In this document: positions 20,536-32,172 of the stretch, piece after piece
Layout: every line of letters starts with the position of its first letter
Numbering within the stretch: the stretch's first letter is position 1
Origin: Desarmillaria ectypa
Lineage: Eukaryota > Basidiomycota > Agaricomycetes > Agaricales > Physalacriaceae
Assembly: GCA_030407005.1 (NCBI GenBank)
Contig: JAUDYN010000001.1
Location: 3,534,001 to 3,598,000, forward strand
DNA length: 64,000 nucleotides
Reading direction: 5' to 3'
Made by a program: the position numbers and the translations under genes
Notes under the pieces: model-generated
Databases searched by the model: none
What the model was told of the DNA's origin: nothing
Seen by the model: only the letters and a program-made list of their open reading frames with translations

Positions 20536-22845
20536 ATGGCCTTTCTTTACACAAGACCCCCTTCTCCCCCTCCGAGAGAATCCCTTCCTAATAATCTGGA
20601 ACCTGACGATGAATTTCATTCCCACCCTGCTTATTCTTCCAACTCCCTCTTTCCAGAGAGTGACATGCGAGACAAGGAACGGCCGCGCCTTGAGATCCTT
20701 CTCGACAAGGATTGTATCTTTCTCAAGGGTACCGGGGTCGACGTGGAGCCTGCTCGTCTCTCGGGACATGTAGCTCTGTATCTCGCAGAGTCGACGTCCA
20801 TCAAGGAAATTACGCTTCAGTTCAGAGGAAAGGCACGCCTACCAGTGCCTGCTAATGAATCGTATGGTTTTTTGTTGCTCATTCGTAACCTCCTCGCTGA
20901 CAGAAGTAATAGGATGTCACTCAACCCCTCACCTTTGACGTATATCGTATGCAACCACGAATGGTCTTTCCTGGAAGGGGAGAAGAAGCATAGTCATACA
21001 TTAAAGCCTGGCCGCCACTTTTTCCCTTTCCAACTCCAACTAGGTGGCTCCCTTCCATCTAGTATTTCGACGGCGGTCAATGGAGGTGCCTCTGTCGCGT
21101 ATAAACTACGTGCTCACGCTGTACGTCCGGGTCTTAGTCACAACCTTCAGACCTCTGCGCCGGTGACGTTAATTCGTTCGTTCGCGCCAGAAGCATTAGA
21201 ATATCAGCAGACCTTGGAGATTGAAAACACCTGGCCAGAGAAGCTCATGTATTCCATCATGATTCCTCACAAAGCATGGGCTGCTGGTGATGTCTTGACA
21301 GCTCTGGTCAAGTTTTCGCCGTTGTCAAAAGGTGTCGGAGTCTTGAGCATAACTACCACTGTGCAGGAGACAACGAAGATTTATGCACGGACAGGTGCTC
21401 AAGAATCTTCTCGTACCGTGGCAACGGTTCGACACGAGATTGTAGGGGGGAAAGCTGTGGAGGTCCAGGAGCATCGTTGGAAGCCATCGTCGACAACGCC
21501 AGGGCATTCAGTGCCTACTACGCCGAACCTGACACATTCCGTATCATCAAGCCCTCGGAATAGCACACACTCTGGTAGCAGCGGCAGCGGCGGATATTTT
21601 TCCTTTAATCCTCATCACGCGTCATCGGCGTCATTGGCAGAAGCCGGCCCTTCGAACGTTACGGCATCACCATCTACTTCTACTGACAACCTTGAGATGA
21701 GCAACGACGACGTCGTGACCTACCTTACGTTCCCCTTACCCCTTTGCATTACGCCTACTCATGCCCTCGAACCCATCAACGTCAGTCATAGAATACGATG
21801 GAGTATCCTCATCCTTAATCTCGACGGTCACACCTCCGAGTTGCGTTGTTCTCTTCCTCTCCACCTTCTTGATTATCGCTTGCTGGAGGAAGCACGTTCA
21901 CATACGTCTGCTACTCGGCGTCTTCTCCTTGGCGGTCCAGAAGTCCCACCAGAAGTACTTCAAGACGACATGGAGCTTCCGAGTTACACAGCGCATGTCC
22001 GGGACCGCGTAGCGAATATGTTCCTTCCTGAGAGTGCCACAATGCGGGTCACCAACCCGTGGGTTCATGGTGGTATCAGCCCCACCGTTGTCGGCAACGC
22101 AGGTGCCGAAGCCCTCTCTTCACCATGGCCACGGTCCACCTCTGGAAATTCGACACCTCTCGAAGCTCATCTCTTAGCACATCTCCCTCACGTGCCAGGT
22201 TCAGGCGATAGTACTCCACTGGACTGGGTAAACTCTGAGCTTTTACTTTCCCTTTCGGAGGAAGATCCGCCTTTGTTGAGCCTGAATTCACGTCAGCCGC
22301 CTCCCCATTCGCCTTCAGACCACACAGACTCAAATCCCGCCACAAGACCAAGTAGTCATCGCCCTAGCCGGCTCTCCAGTCGATCCGCGAGTCCCGACCG
22401 CGGCCTCCACGTTGCAGGACCTCACGAAACGTACCTGCACAGCGGGAACGCCAGTCGGAACATCCACGGGTTGTTCAAAACCTCCATGAAGCCATTTACG
22501 TCACTCACCCACCCTCACTGGCTATCCTCGCGTTCGAGTTCCCACTCAAATATTGCAGATTCTCAGCGGCAGGCAATGATGACAGCACGTCCCCCAGTGC
22601 ACCTGAGTGATCCCAATTCTGGTACGGCATTGTTGCATCGGGCGTTTACCGAAGTGCCGGATTACAGGATCGCTGCCAGGGGTTTTATTGGTGGTGTTCC
22701 GCCGTTAACGAGTATGCGGGGACTGCCGTCGTATGAGGACGTCGAGCGCTCACAGAGTGATTCTGATCTGGCTGCGAGGTTTCCACGATTGGACGTGGCG
22801 AATAGTCCGACGATGATAATGACTCGTGCCAGTTCTTCGTCATAG
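20536..22845 (+). CDS. Alpha-arrestin (arrestin-related trafficking adaptor)
   Basis: Adaptor that recruits Nedd4/Rsp5-type ubiquitin ligases to plasma-membrane transporters to trigger endocytosis. Arrestin-N domain at about residues 50–210 (LSGHVALYLAESTSIKEITL, VCNHEWSFLEG, GRHFFPFQLQLGGSLPSS) and Arrestin-C at about 230–430 (WAAGDVLTALVKFSPLSKG). The rest is Ser/Pro-rich and probably disordered, with two L-P-S-Y elements (ELPSYTAHVRD and GLPSYEDVERS) that fit L/P-P-x-Y ligase-binding motifs. The track frame of 769 aa is open throughout, but 20862–20912 is a perfect 51-nt in-frame intron (GTATGG…AATAG); removing it restores the family-like PANES|MSLNPSPLTYIV, so the main product is probably 752 aa. 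Confidence 0.88.
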   Translation: MAFLYTRPPSPPPRESLPNNLEPDDEFHSHPAYSSNSLFPESDMRDKERPRLEILLDKDCIFLKGTGVDVEPARLSGHVALYLAESTSIKEITLQFRGKARLPVPANESYGFLLLIRNLLADRSNRMSLNPSPLTYIVCNHEWSFLEGEKKHSHTLKPGRHFFPFQLQLGGSLPSSISTAVNGGASVAYKLRAHAVRPGLSHNLQTSAPVTLIRSFAPEALEYQQTLEIENTWPEKLMYSIMIPHKAWAAGDVLTALVKFSPLSKGVGVLSITTTVQETTKIYARTGAQESSRTVATVRHEIVGGKAVEVQEHRWKPSSTTPGHSVPTTPNLTHSVSSSPRNSTHSGSSGSGGYFSFNPHHASSASLAEAGPSNVTASPSTSTDNLEMSNDDVVTYLTFPLPLCITPTHALEPINVSHRIRWSILILNLDGHTSELRCSLPLHLLDYRLLEEARSHTSATRRLLLGGPEVPPEVLQDDMELPSYTAHVRDRVANMFLPESATMRVTNPWVHGGISPTVVGNAGAEALSSPWPRSTSGNSTPLEAHLLAHLPHVPGSGDSTPLDWVNSELLLSLSEEDPPLLSLNSRQPPPHSPSDHTDSNPATRPSSHRPSRLSSRSASPDRGLHVAGPHETYLHSGNASRNIHGLFKTSMKPFTSLTHPHWLSSRSSSHSNIADSQRQAMMTARPPVHLSDPNSGTALLHRAFTEVPDYRIAARGFIGGVPPLTSMRGLPSYEDVERSQSDSDLAARFPRLDVANSPTMIMTRASSSS

Positions 22846-23245
22846 CCTTGGCGCTCGTCCTTTCTTTCTCTTCATTCTGTCAATATACTGTATCATCATC
22901 TCATAGACTTATCTCCTTAGATTTCACTCTGATGTTCGCTGTTGTTATGCTGTAGTGGTTTTTTTTTACCATCTCGACCGTCGGACAATCGCTCTCACGT
23001 TAATCCTACCGATCGCATTATTTCCCTCTCCACCCATTTGTATTATTCCTGCATAGGCTTCGTAGACTTTCAGCATGCATACTTTCAAACTCTGTATCCC
23101 GGAATTTTTATACACAACGGGAAATCCAAAAGATAGATTTTAGCTAAATATACATATATCAAAACTAGAGACATCTAGATCTACTCTAAAGAATCAGGGC
23201 GTCTAGTGTTTCTGTAGATGTTGTTATTTGGAGACGAAGGAGAGT
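22846..23245. other. Convergent 3' flanks (alpha-arrestin / cytochrome c peroxidase)
   Basis: 400 bp of AT-rich 3' untranslated sequence with a nine-T run and ATATACATATATC-like stretches likely to carry polyadenylation signals for both genes. No coding region seen. Confidence 0.5.
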
Positions 23246-24792
23246 CTACTTCTCATCAGACGACTTCATGATCCAAGGTTCTGCCGTGGCGAACTGTTCT
23301 GTAGGCACTCCTAGTTCAAATAAGCGCGAGACAGCGGCCGCGAAGCTAAAAAGGAAAAGAATGAGCAAGAATCGAAGAAGTGCACTCATGAGCTCACTCT
23401 TTGAAGAAGAGATCCTGGTCATCAGCGTAAGCCTTGGCGTATTTCTTGAAGCTCTTGTCTTGCGTCAGTACATAGTCAGTGCTATGGAAAATTCTCGATC
23501 GGCCGACAGAAACCAAGACAACACGTGAAAAACGTACGGCAGCATCATGAGACTCTTCGTCTTCTTGTCCTGCAGTTGCTTCGGGCCGCCCCATTTTCTC
23601 CACACCCATCTGAAGAAAACGTGAGAAGAAAGAGAAGAGCAAGAATTCTAGACTACGTACGTCTCTTCGAAAAGCAGTTTGTAGAAATCATTAGTCAAAG
23701 TGGTTGGCGAGAAAGTCCAAGGGCCGTCAAATCCAGAGCTATGAGACTATCAATCAGTCAAGACGAAGCTTTGATGATACTATTCACCTACCGATCAGCG
23801 TGACAGCGTCCAACAGCATGGCCACCAGACAGAGCAACAATTTCTTGGTCATTGAATCTAGATAAAGGGTAAATGGCATACTAGCTCCACATTAAACATC
23901 CATACCCCATGCGGTAGAAGATCTACGGGCCAATTAGACATTGGTTGCAGACTTTCGTAACAGTACTTACATGTCGGAGATGGTCCGCGCCTTGAGAAGC
24001 ATCCGGAAGACGACCATCGGGAGTAGCCTGAGCCTGGATACCATCCACCCTTCCAGGACGCCAAGGAATCTTAGGGCCTGCCATTTCCTGAATGGCACAA
24101 ACACCACCCAGAGTCCACAAGTCGCCATAGCTAATCCAAGGGAATTCCGCTTTGACCTTTTCCATGATGTCACGTGCGACATTTAGTCCAGCATTGGCGC
24201 CGTGAAGGGACTCTGGCGCAAAACGCATTGTAGCATAGTTGCTAAGGACATTGTGAGTTACGGACACTGGACCATGAAGACATTGACTTCACCTGCCGCC
24301 AGTCTTGGTTTCCTTGTCGTATGTACCGGACGAGTGCCAAGCTAGACGGAGAAGAACAGGCGCAAACGAGCCATCTATTCGGGACATTGTTAGCCTTTCT
24401 AAAGATTACTTGGGATACAACACACCATCGTAGTTCTCCGCTCCATCCTCAAAAATATCAGCGATCTTGTTGTACACCTGAGCGCCTCGTTGCATCAATG
24501 TGACCGTCGATAGTTTTATCGATGTAATGTATACCTTCTGGTAATCCTCTTTCGTAGGAGTGAATGTCGTGGCCTGAGCAGGGGCAGCCGAGCTATCAGA
24601 CAAGTAGTAGTAGCCGGCACCACCCCCAATTGCAAGCGCAGCTAAGCCGACATAGAGACCGGTGTTCGACTTTGGGGTGGGCGCCTGCGTCGAATTGAAG
24701 CGACGGAAAGCAGAGCGATAATTTACTCTCGCTGGTCTCGCAGCTGCCAGTACCAGCGGCGCACGAGCTCTAAAAATTGCATTGAAGGACAT
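23246..24792 (-). CDS. CCP1: Mitochondrial cytochrome c peroxidase
   Basis: Haem peroxidase of the intermembrane space that reduces H2O2 with electrons from cytochrome c. Ten exons sum exactly to 359 aa: 24535–24792, 24426–24477, 24293–24374, 23971–24241, 23906–23922 (17-nt microexon), 23793–23858, 23661–23738, 23538–23609, 23398–23481, 23246–23345. An Arg/Ala-rich presequence is followed by a hydrophobic sorting stretch ([20 protein letters not shown]), the usual bipartite signal. Haem-site residues: [10 protein letters not shown] (distal Arg, Trp, His), [14 protein letters not shown] (proximal His), [17 protein letters not shown] (radical Trp) and [18 protein letters not shown]. All catalytic residues are present, so the gene looks functional. 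Confidence 0.95.
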
Positions 24793-25056
24793 AGTAGGAA
24801 ATCAAGAATCAATGACTTGCTTTCGTCTCAGTGTCAATGTAAGCAAAGTCGTGACCTCGCTGACCATTCTGGGGAAATTTGTAATCACTGCCAGCCAATC
24901 GCATGTGAGCAGTTAGTTATTCACGTCCCTTGTACCGAATTGGTACTTACCGAGGGCCGACATATGATTTTCGTTGCATTTTTTTAAAGGCCTCAATGGT
25001 TGCTGAATGTCTCGTTGAAAGTCAGTCAAGCAGCCGCATTCGGACTCGTATACAAG
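24793..25056. other. CCP1 promoter region
   Basis: Immediate 5' flank of the peroxidase gene on the minus strand. No TATA box or known motif was picked out. Confidence 0.4.
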
Positions 25057-25296
25057 TCATGTGAGGGCGTCTGAATGAATAGAGAACCACAACCTTGAGA
25101 AAAGGCAAAGGTAAATCATGTCACAGGACGCAACTAAGCGGAATAATATAGTATACCCGTCATCATGATAGGGAAAACTCAACAGTTTCCCTCCCGCAAA
25201 GCTTGGCGACACGACCAATGACCACGAGTCCTTGGGATCCCGATCACCAAAGCGATATGAGCCATTTGTGCCATTTTTTTTCAATTCTGACGTCAT
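25057..25296 (-). CDS. Hypothetical short protein (58–79 aa), weak support
   Basis: An ATG-initiated minus frame begins MTSELKKNGTNGSYRFGDRD and continues PKDSWSLVVSPSFAGGKLLS with protein-like composition. It is open for 79 codons, and a 63-nt segment with GTATAC…CTCAAG ends could be spliced out in frame to give 58 aa. No signal peptide, domain or neighbour supports a function. It may be a real small gene, a degenerate first exon or chance. Confidence 0.25.
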   Translation of the reverse strand: MTSELKKNGTNGSYRFGDRDPKDSWSLVVSPSFAGGKLLSFPYHDDGYTILFRLVASCDMIYLCLFSRLWFSIHSDALT

Positions 25297-28200
25297 AGAC
25301 TTGTTACTGAGCAGCTAGCTCATCCATATGGGTTATTTAACCGTTTGGTCCGCCCGCGGAGGTCGATGGGAGTTAGCGAGAGGCTAAGCCTTAGCTGGCG
25401 TAAGTCTTTTCTGATCAAGGGAATGATCTGTCAAAACTCGTAACTCTACCATTGAACGGTATCAGACGCGCCAGAGCAACAACGAAGCAAAATTGAAATG
25501 TGACCATGCCGAAAGCTTTTGGCAGAAAAAGTCGTTCGAACTTTTGGACAGACGGGTCGGACAAGCAGTCTGCAAGCCTGTCATTAATGAGCACGGTGGA
25601 CTGAGTAGTCTGGTGGTGCGAAGGCATTTTGAGTGCACCGGGAATCGAGCACACCATCTAGTGCGAGTGTATCAGTTCAGCGAGTTGCAGACCAAAATAC
25701 TAGTGGTCGAGGGGGTCTATGTCATTGGAACAAGCAACAAAAGAAGGAAAAACAGCGATGTGCAGTTATTCCCCTAGATTTTCTTGGTCAGGAGCTTGGC
25801 CTCATAACTCGGATAAAATAGAGCTCTTGGCTTTCATGTACCAAATGGGGGCGGTACTCATTGTGTCCTTCCCAGTTGCCACCGTTCTCGCATGTCAGCT
25901 TCGCATCAAATTCCACATTGCATTTCTCAGCGGCTTTTGCTCGCTAAAATTTCATGGAAATAAGCCTGTACATCGTTATTGCCGCAAATTTACTGTCAGT
26001 TTTATGGTGCGGTTCCTTCAAGTTTGAATTGAGATGGTGGACGTGCTATGGGTGATCGGCATGTGCAAATTTCGACACAACATGGCTTTCTCTAAACCGA
26101 TAAATAAAAAATATTGTGCACTATTAGTTATACAATTTCATTGAGTCATCAGAAGAGAGAGAAAAAGAAGCCAACAACTAGCCAGAACGTGCTGCAAACC
26201 AAAATTCGCACATTGCGATCCATTTGTACTGCCGACCACCCACGTATGTACTCTGCTCGGAAGAAACACTCCGAGACTGCCCCCAGACCGACGGCGCAAA
26301 TAACTAACCACCGACCTTCCATTCCCCATAAAACCTATCGCATACGTCATAAGAAATATTTCCTGCTGTTGCTCAGGTAACTCTGAGATAAACTACATCA
26401 TTTTCGTTTTTTTTTGGTAAATTTTTGATGATTTTGATCAAGATTTGATGTCCCATATTTGATCCAAAGCACGTGGCTCGCCAAAAGAGTTGTGAGATTT
26501 GTCTTCAACGCTTCTGTCTCCTACGGTCTTTCTATCCTGACTGTCAGTACAGCTACGATTAATAAGTGTCTCCCCTTCTCGAAACACAGAACCCAGTACG
26601 TAGTTGACGCTGTCAATCAGCATCATGATGCTCATTTTTACATCCCGATATTTGTAGGCTGTGTGGCCCGCCAGAACGCGTGCAATTTCTGGAGTTGTTG
26701 AGGATACGAACCCCTAGTAACGGCGACCGTTGTCCTACCGCATTGCACCAGATGTCTATCGCCTAGGTTGTCGCAGGAGGCTCGGTGATCTCGAATACAT
26801 TCCAGTCAAAGACCGACGGCGTGTCAGAGGAGATGATATGTGAAATGATAGTCACAAGTGCAACTTCATCGAAGTCAGGTATGAATTCATCTCATCGCTT
26901 GACATTATTCCATCTACATATGTTTTCCGCCGTACGATTACTACCAGGAACCTAAGACTCGGATTTGTTTCGCTAAATGCTCGAAGGCAGCGCGCACGGT
27001 TCTTCGGCTCCGTTCTCAAGTTGTCTTTTCGTCTCGAAATAGCCTCAACATTAGCGATGGCCTCGGGAAGGGCGAACTCCGCAAGAGTACGAGGTCACCT
27101 TCTATAACGATGCAGGGAAGCTCTTACCGCGGACTGGGAAATTCAAGAATAGAGCGGGCGAGAGTGAACTGGACATAGGTTTTCCTTTCCATCCCTATCT
27201 CAGGAAGGAAGAAGCGCGGGCCCAGTACTTCTCTAAGCTTCATTTCGGAGCTGATCTCCGTCTTTCATGAGCAGTGGGTGATTCGTTGACGCATCCCTGC
27301 TTTTCCATGCGAATGTGATACCTCCGAGAGCCATTATCTTGGAGAATTGTCGCCGCTTGGACACATTCAGCGTTAGTCAACTGTCCTCGCCCTTGCGAAT
27401 ATGATGACCGCTCTGTCCACGTTTTCTAACTCTTGAACATTGGAAGGGGATAATACTGTGCATGTGGACTTCGCAGTTGGCGCTCTCAGTACACGAGACG
27501 CGACACATCGGACGAAATCAATGGGTAATCATAGGAGCGTTTCACTTTTTCCCTTATTCTCGATTAATTTCCCTTGTCCATGTGACGCCATATGCTTCTC
27601 CTTGAACTCCTTCTGGGCCGATGACAGAGGATAGTCGTAGACCGTGGACCCAGAACGTTTGGGAAAGGTCTATGGTGGTCTATAGATGCTGACTTTTGTC
27701 CGCCTCCCGACGTTCATTACCAATTCGGTCGCTTCCCTCTTAGGAAGAGAACTGTTTGTCTTTCGTCAGATTCCTCTATGCCACATCCGATCACCTTCAT
27801 CGCGAAACGGCGGTGAAGGGAATTAATCCGATCATAAACAGAACACACAGTTCCAGGGTGCGCTTTTCTTTCTTTGCGTAAATCATCATTTCAGACTTCG
27901 CAGACCTGCAAATACTTTCGGGGACTCGGAAATATCGCAGTTTGGCCAAACAGATATTATTTTAAAATTGAACGTCGTCTACGCGATTTCAACGCTGTAT
28001 GGCGTTTGCAAACAGTACAAGGGTCGAGGTCAAATTCTGTTCGGACGCTTTTCTGAAACGCCGGGCTGGTTACTTCAGCTGGATACAACGTCGGTTTGGA
28101 GTCTACTCTAGATGATACTAGTTTTGAATTCATTGGATCGAGTTGAAGGATTGAACTAAATATCAGGTAAGCCTAGTTTGAACGGTGAGGCTACTGAATC

Positions 28201-28484
28201 AAGAGCACAAGTCCCGGACTTTCTGTCACCTATGCGGTACCCCGCAAAGGCTAGGCACTTTTTACAGAGACACGCGGCGAAGCTGTTATCTTAGTAACGA
28301 ACTACGACATAATCCATCTATGATCAATCAGATTTTTGCGGTCGTGTCCCCAACAGTACGTCGATCATGGTAGGACCAAGGGTCTTCAAAAATGGACATA
28401 CGGTATTCCGCAGAGCTATAAGAACTCCCCCAGTTTGAACTAGGATTATCATCCCCACTTTATCCTCCTGACAGTCTTCTAACA
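25297..28484. other. Gene-poor block with degraded coding-like islands
   Basis: No intact gene found in about 3.2 kb. On the minus strand between 27000 and 27700 several short stretches look protein-like in shifting frames (for example HGLRLSSVIGPEGVQGEAYG, SKIMALGGITFAWKSRDAS and REVLGPRFFLPEIGMERKTY), broken by stops. This pattern fits a decayed gene better than non-coding DNA, but the family is not recognised. The last 70 bp hold the oxidase core promoter. Confidence 0.4.
28416..28423 (+). promoter_or_regulatory. TATA-like element of the D-amino-acid oxidase gene
   Basis: CTATAAGA lies 62 bp before the ATG at 28485. Assigned by position. Confidence 0.4.
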
Positions 28485-30131
28485 ATGTCTACTCTCTCAT
28501 CTACACCCGTTCTAGCCCTTAAGAAGGGCATTGTTACTCTCGACGCGTCTCCGAATGCTATTAGGACCCCTCGTAATGGAAAGCGCGTTCTCATCGTTGG
28601 CGGCGGTGTCACTGGTTTGACGTGAGATTACCGTTCACAACTAATGAGTTGTTCTTACCGTATGTCTTCTCAGCACCGCCTGGGTCCTGCTAGACGCAGG
28701 GTACGATGTGACTGTCGTGGCAGAGCAGTGGGCGCCGGCCATGCCGCGTATCCCGTCTCAGATTGGTCGGTGACTTTGTTCGTATATGATTCCCTCTTGA
28801 CTGACGGCAACATCCAACTAGCTGGAGCGTTGTAAGTTTACTGTTCATAGTTAATGATGGTCCAAGTGCAGTTACTTACACATATTAGATGGGAGTATCC
28901 TCCGGCGGTCTGCGGTAGGTATAATTATTGTCTTAGTTTCTTATGGCGCTCAGTGTATGATCATTCAGGGCAACACACCGACGCGACTTCTTTGGCTCTG
29001 TCTAAGGGCTGGTCACTGACATCTTACCGAATCTTTGACCAGCTGAGCAAATTTTTGCCTGCCATCAAAATGCGTACCGCCAATTTCTTCTTCGGCAAAG
29101 CAATTGAAGACATGCCAGACCAGTTGAACAAGATGCGCGAAATTGAGGCCTCATGCGTCAAAGGATTCGTCAGGGACCCCGACTTGATCTCTAAGCACGC
29201 TGTCAATCAGCATGCTGGTGTCGTTGATGCGTACTCGCATTTGGCCCCTGTGATCGATACAGACGCATACATGGTAAGTTCTTCTGTATTTATTTTATGA
29301 AATATGTTGACACGTCAACTAGGTTTGGCTCCGCAACCTGGTGGCGACCAAAGGTGCCAAGCTGATCACCCGACGCATCAATGGAGACCTGCTGAATTCC
29401 GAGCACGAGTTACTTTGGACATATGGTGCCGTGGCTATTGTCAATGCCACAGGGCTCAACTCCCTAGAGACCGCCAGCGACAAAGCCTGTTATCCTTTGC
29501 GCGGCGCTTTGATCCGTATAGTCAACGACGGCAAGCGGTTCCCCAAGGTCAACGAAGCCTTGGCCGTAACCCACGACAACGAGCTCAGTGCTGACCATGA
29601 AGATATAGTATTTATCGTCCCCCGAAATGACAACGTGCGTTTCTCGTTAAATTATTGACCACTTCCCGCTGACCATCTCTTGTTTCCAGGTTCTTATCCT
29701 CGGTGGTATCGCTCAACCTCACAAGTCGGAGCTAAACCTCAGCCTGGATTCCCCCGAGATTAAGCGCATGCGTGAACGATGCAATAAGTTGTGAGTTGTT
29801 TGTTGACTATTTCGGGCCACTGCCGTCAACTGACTGCCGAGTTCCCAGTGTTCCCGGGCTTGAACATGCAGAGTACGACCCAGAAGCGCCCTTCGTGCAA
29901 GGTCTTCGACCGACGCGTGTCGGGAACGTACGTGTTGAGCGAGAGCTCAGGCCGAACAAACTGAATGGTGGGGTTAGTCGTATAGTTCATTCATATGGGC
30001 AGGGAGGGTCAGGGTTCTCTTTTTCCGTGGGATGTGCGATTGATGTATTGCACTTGATTGATATGGTGGAACTTGCTACCACGAAGTCGGGTGTGTCTAT
30101 GGAGTACCTATTGGCGCGTGCCAACTTGTAG
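28485..30131 (+). CDS. D-amino-acid oxidase (FAD, DAAO family)
   Basis: Flavoenzyme oxidising D-amino acids to 2-oxo acids, ammonia and H2O2, normally in peroxisomes. Eight exons sum exactly to 421 aa: 28485–28621, 28674–28765, 28822–28831 (10 nt), 28889–28914, 28969–29273, 29323–29634, 29690–29790, 29849–30131. FAD-binding VLIVGGGVTGLTTAWVLLDA at the N-terminus; then AGALWEYPPAVCG, WLRNLVATKGAK, IVNATGLNSLE, GLRPTRVGNVRVE and the family signature IVHSYGQGGSGFSFSVGCA. The extreme C-terminus is R-A-N-L, close to the K-A-N-L peroxisomal signal of animal catalase rather than S-K-L. All expected domains are present; catalytic Tyr/Arg positions were not mapped individually. Confidence 0.93.
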
Positions 30132-30569
30132 GCTTGCATATGGACCCAAATTATGGAATTGAATTACCGACTTCTCTGTGTTATGTTCTGGGGGTTCCGA
30201 TGCTTCATCTTGGGTCCATAACAAGTCAGCAAGCTGTGAATCGGCGAAATATGAACTTTCAAGCCCTACGCCTACCACACTCCTCTTCCAAGTATATACT
30301 TTTGCTTGTAATAGAGGTATAGCCACACGTACACTGTCTTTATATTGTTAACCCAATATAAGCCGATCTTCAATTGATTTTTAGGGGGCTAGTAATCGGG
30401 ATCGGGATCACGGTCCGGTAAGATTTCAGTTGATCGAGCGCACGTGGCTAAGTGAAAAAATTCCTTTCACGACTGCTTCGAACAGGCTTGGACCTTCTTG
30501 TATTTCTTAGCCCAATCTATTCTCATCTACGACAGGCTCGCACTCCGTGCACTCTGTACACGCTTTAAA
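30132..30569. other. Intergenic, oxidase 3' flank and LYAR promoter
   Basis: 438 bp. No gene recognised; minus frames here are short. A CTTTAAAATGG context surrounds the LYAR start. Confidence 0.45.
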
Positions 30570-31922
30570 ATGGTCTCCTTCCAGTATGTCTGAATCTTTT
30601 CACTAGTTTGTGCATGTCAACTTATTGGCCGGCGAATCGTGTAGTTGCAATGGTATAAAAACCGACCAATAATGTTGTATAATGTTCATTCTCTCCTTTA
30701 GGATGTGACGACGTTGTAACTAAGCCCAAGCTCATGGCGCACTGGAACAGATGTTATGCCTCAGTTGACTGCTTAGATTGCAGCAAGACATTCAACAGTC
30801 CCGGGGAGTTCAAAAGTCACACATCATGTGTTAGCGAAGCAGAGAAATACGAGAGAAGCGTATACAAGGGACCCAAAACTGTGTGTCAATCCTCGTCTCG
30901 AAGTTCATCTGTCTAAACCATGACCAGGGACCCAAGAACCATTACCCTCCTCAGGATAGTGCCCCCGCACCCTTCCCCCAGTCGTCGAGAGGTTCTTTCC
31001 GTAGCCGGGGTCGAGGAGGCTACAATAATGGGTGGGGTAGACCCCAAGTTCCGGGAACAGGGGCGAACGGTACGCCTTTGGGCACCCCGAAAGGCTCTCC
31101 ACCGCCAGTAGAGACCATCTCGCTACCGCAAAAAAGGAAAGCAAATGATATTGAGCAAGATAAGGTAATTTGGTGTCTTTTTTTTTTGATATCGAGCGGT
31201 GCTAATTCGTAAATCAGGTTGAGATCAAAGACAACGACGCGAAGTCAAGTACAAAATCGTCGAATGACGTCGATTTGAAGCTCGTGAAGAAGTCCAAGAA
31301 GAAGGAGGAGGAGGAAGCGACGCCACCAGCGAAGGATAATAAGAAGGAAAAGAGGAGTAAGTCCAAAGCCGGCGAGGAAACAGGTGTTGAGGAACTCAAG
31401 CCCAAGAAGGAAAAGAAGAAGGAAAAGAACGCAGTCAAGGAAGGGAAGTCGGTGGACGCGGAGGGAAGGAGCGAGGAAAAGGAAAAGGAAAGGAAAGAGA
31501 AAAAGGAGAAGAAACATGGAACGAAACCCGACGAGTCCTCAAAGGGGAACGGGGAGGATGAAAACGCGCCTTCAGCTGAGGACGAGTCAGAGAACAAGCC
31601 GAAGAAGAAGAAACGGACACACAAAGAGGATGGGAAGGAGGGAAAGAAAAAATCGAAGAAACGGACGCACGACACGAAGGAGACGGCGGAAAAAGATGCG
31701 GAGGTCAATGCCGTAAATGCCGATGACGCAACTGAGTCGAAGAAGCGGAAGCGCGAGGTCAACGAGGAGGAGCAGAGTCAGCCATTTCTCGAGGAGAAGG
31801 GGAAAAAGAGTAAAAAGGAGAAGAGAAGTAAGGAAGAGAAGAAGGAGAAGGGGCATAAAAAGCATCGTCGGTCGATGGAGTGCGTCGTCGAGTCAGCGCC
31901 TCTCATCGCTGTTAGTGCATAA
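30570..31922 (+). CDS. LYAR: LYAR-type C2HC zinc-finger nucleolar protein
   Basis: Five exons (30570–30583, 30645–30652, 30702–30880, 30928–31164, 31218–31922) sum exactly to 380 aa. The first ~65 residues form the paired LYAR finger: MVSFHCNGCDDVVTKPKL, HWNRCYASVDCLDCSKTF and FKSHTSCVSEAEKYERSVY. A Gly/Arg-rich linker (SRGSFRSRGRGGYNNGWG) follows, then about 235 residues dominated by Lys and Glu with many KKEK/KKSKK runs that serve as nuclear and nucleolar localisation and RNA-binding tracts. LYAR proteins act in rRNA processing and ribosome assembly; the yeast relative is uncharacterised. The first two exons are only 14 and 8 nt, so ORF finders miss the true N-terminus. Confidence 0.9.
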
Positions 31923-32172
31923 TCACAGTTTATTGATTTGGTCTGGATGTTTTTGTGATATCATAGCCGTTGAGGTACATGGGATGCCATTGGTCCCTTA
32001 ACGTTTTCCGCGCGAGCTACTGACGGTGGACACGCCAAACCTAGTTCCTTTCCCACCGTCTCGCGGTGCTCATGTCGTTAAGGTGCCCAGGATTCGAAAA
32101 TCGAATGCATTGTTATAACGAAACTCAAAACGATCACTATATATTCCAGTCGCTGACTGACTTTCGATACTC
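31923..32172. other. Convergent spacer, LYAR / hydrophobin
   Basis: 250 bp between convergent 3' ends. No feature recognised. Confidence 0.4.

Noticed and set aside
26701..26760. tRNA-like GGGGTTCGTATCC on the minus strand
   Set aside because: The T-arm stem does not pair and no A-box/D-arm or acceptor stem is found at the right distance.
31214..31762. 182-codon Phe/Ser-rich minus-strand frame
   Set aside because: Exact antisense shadow of the Lys/Glu-rich LYAR tail.
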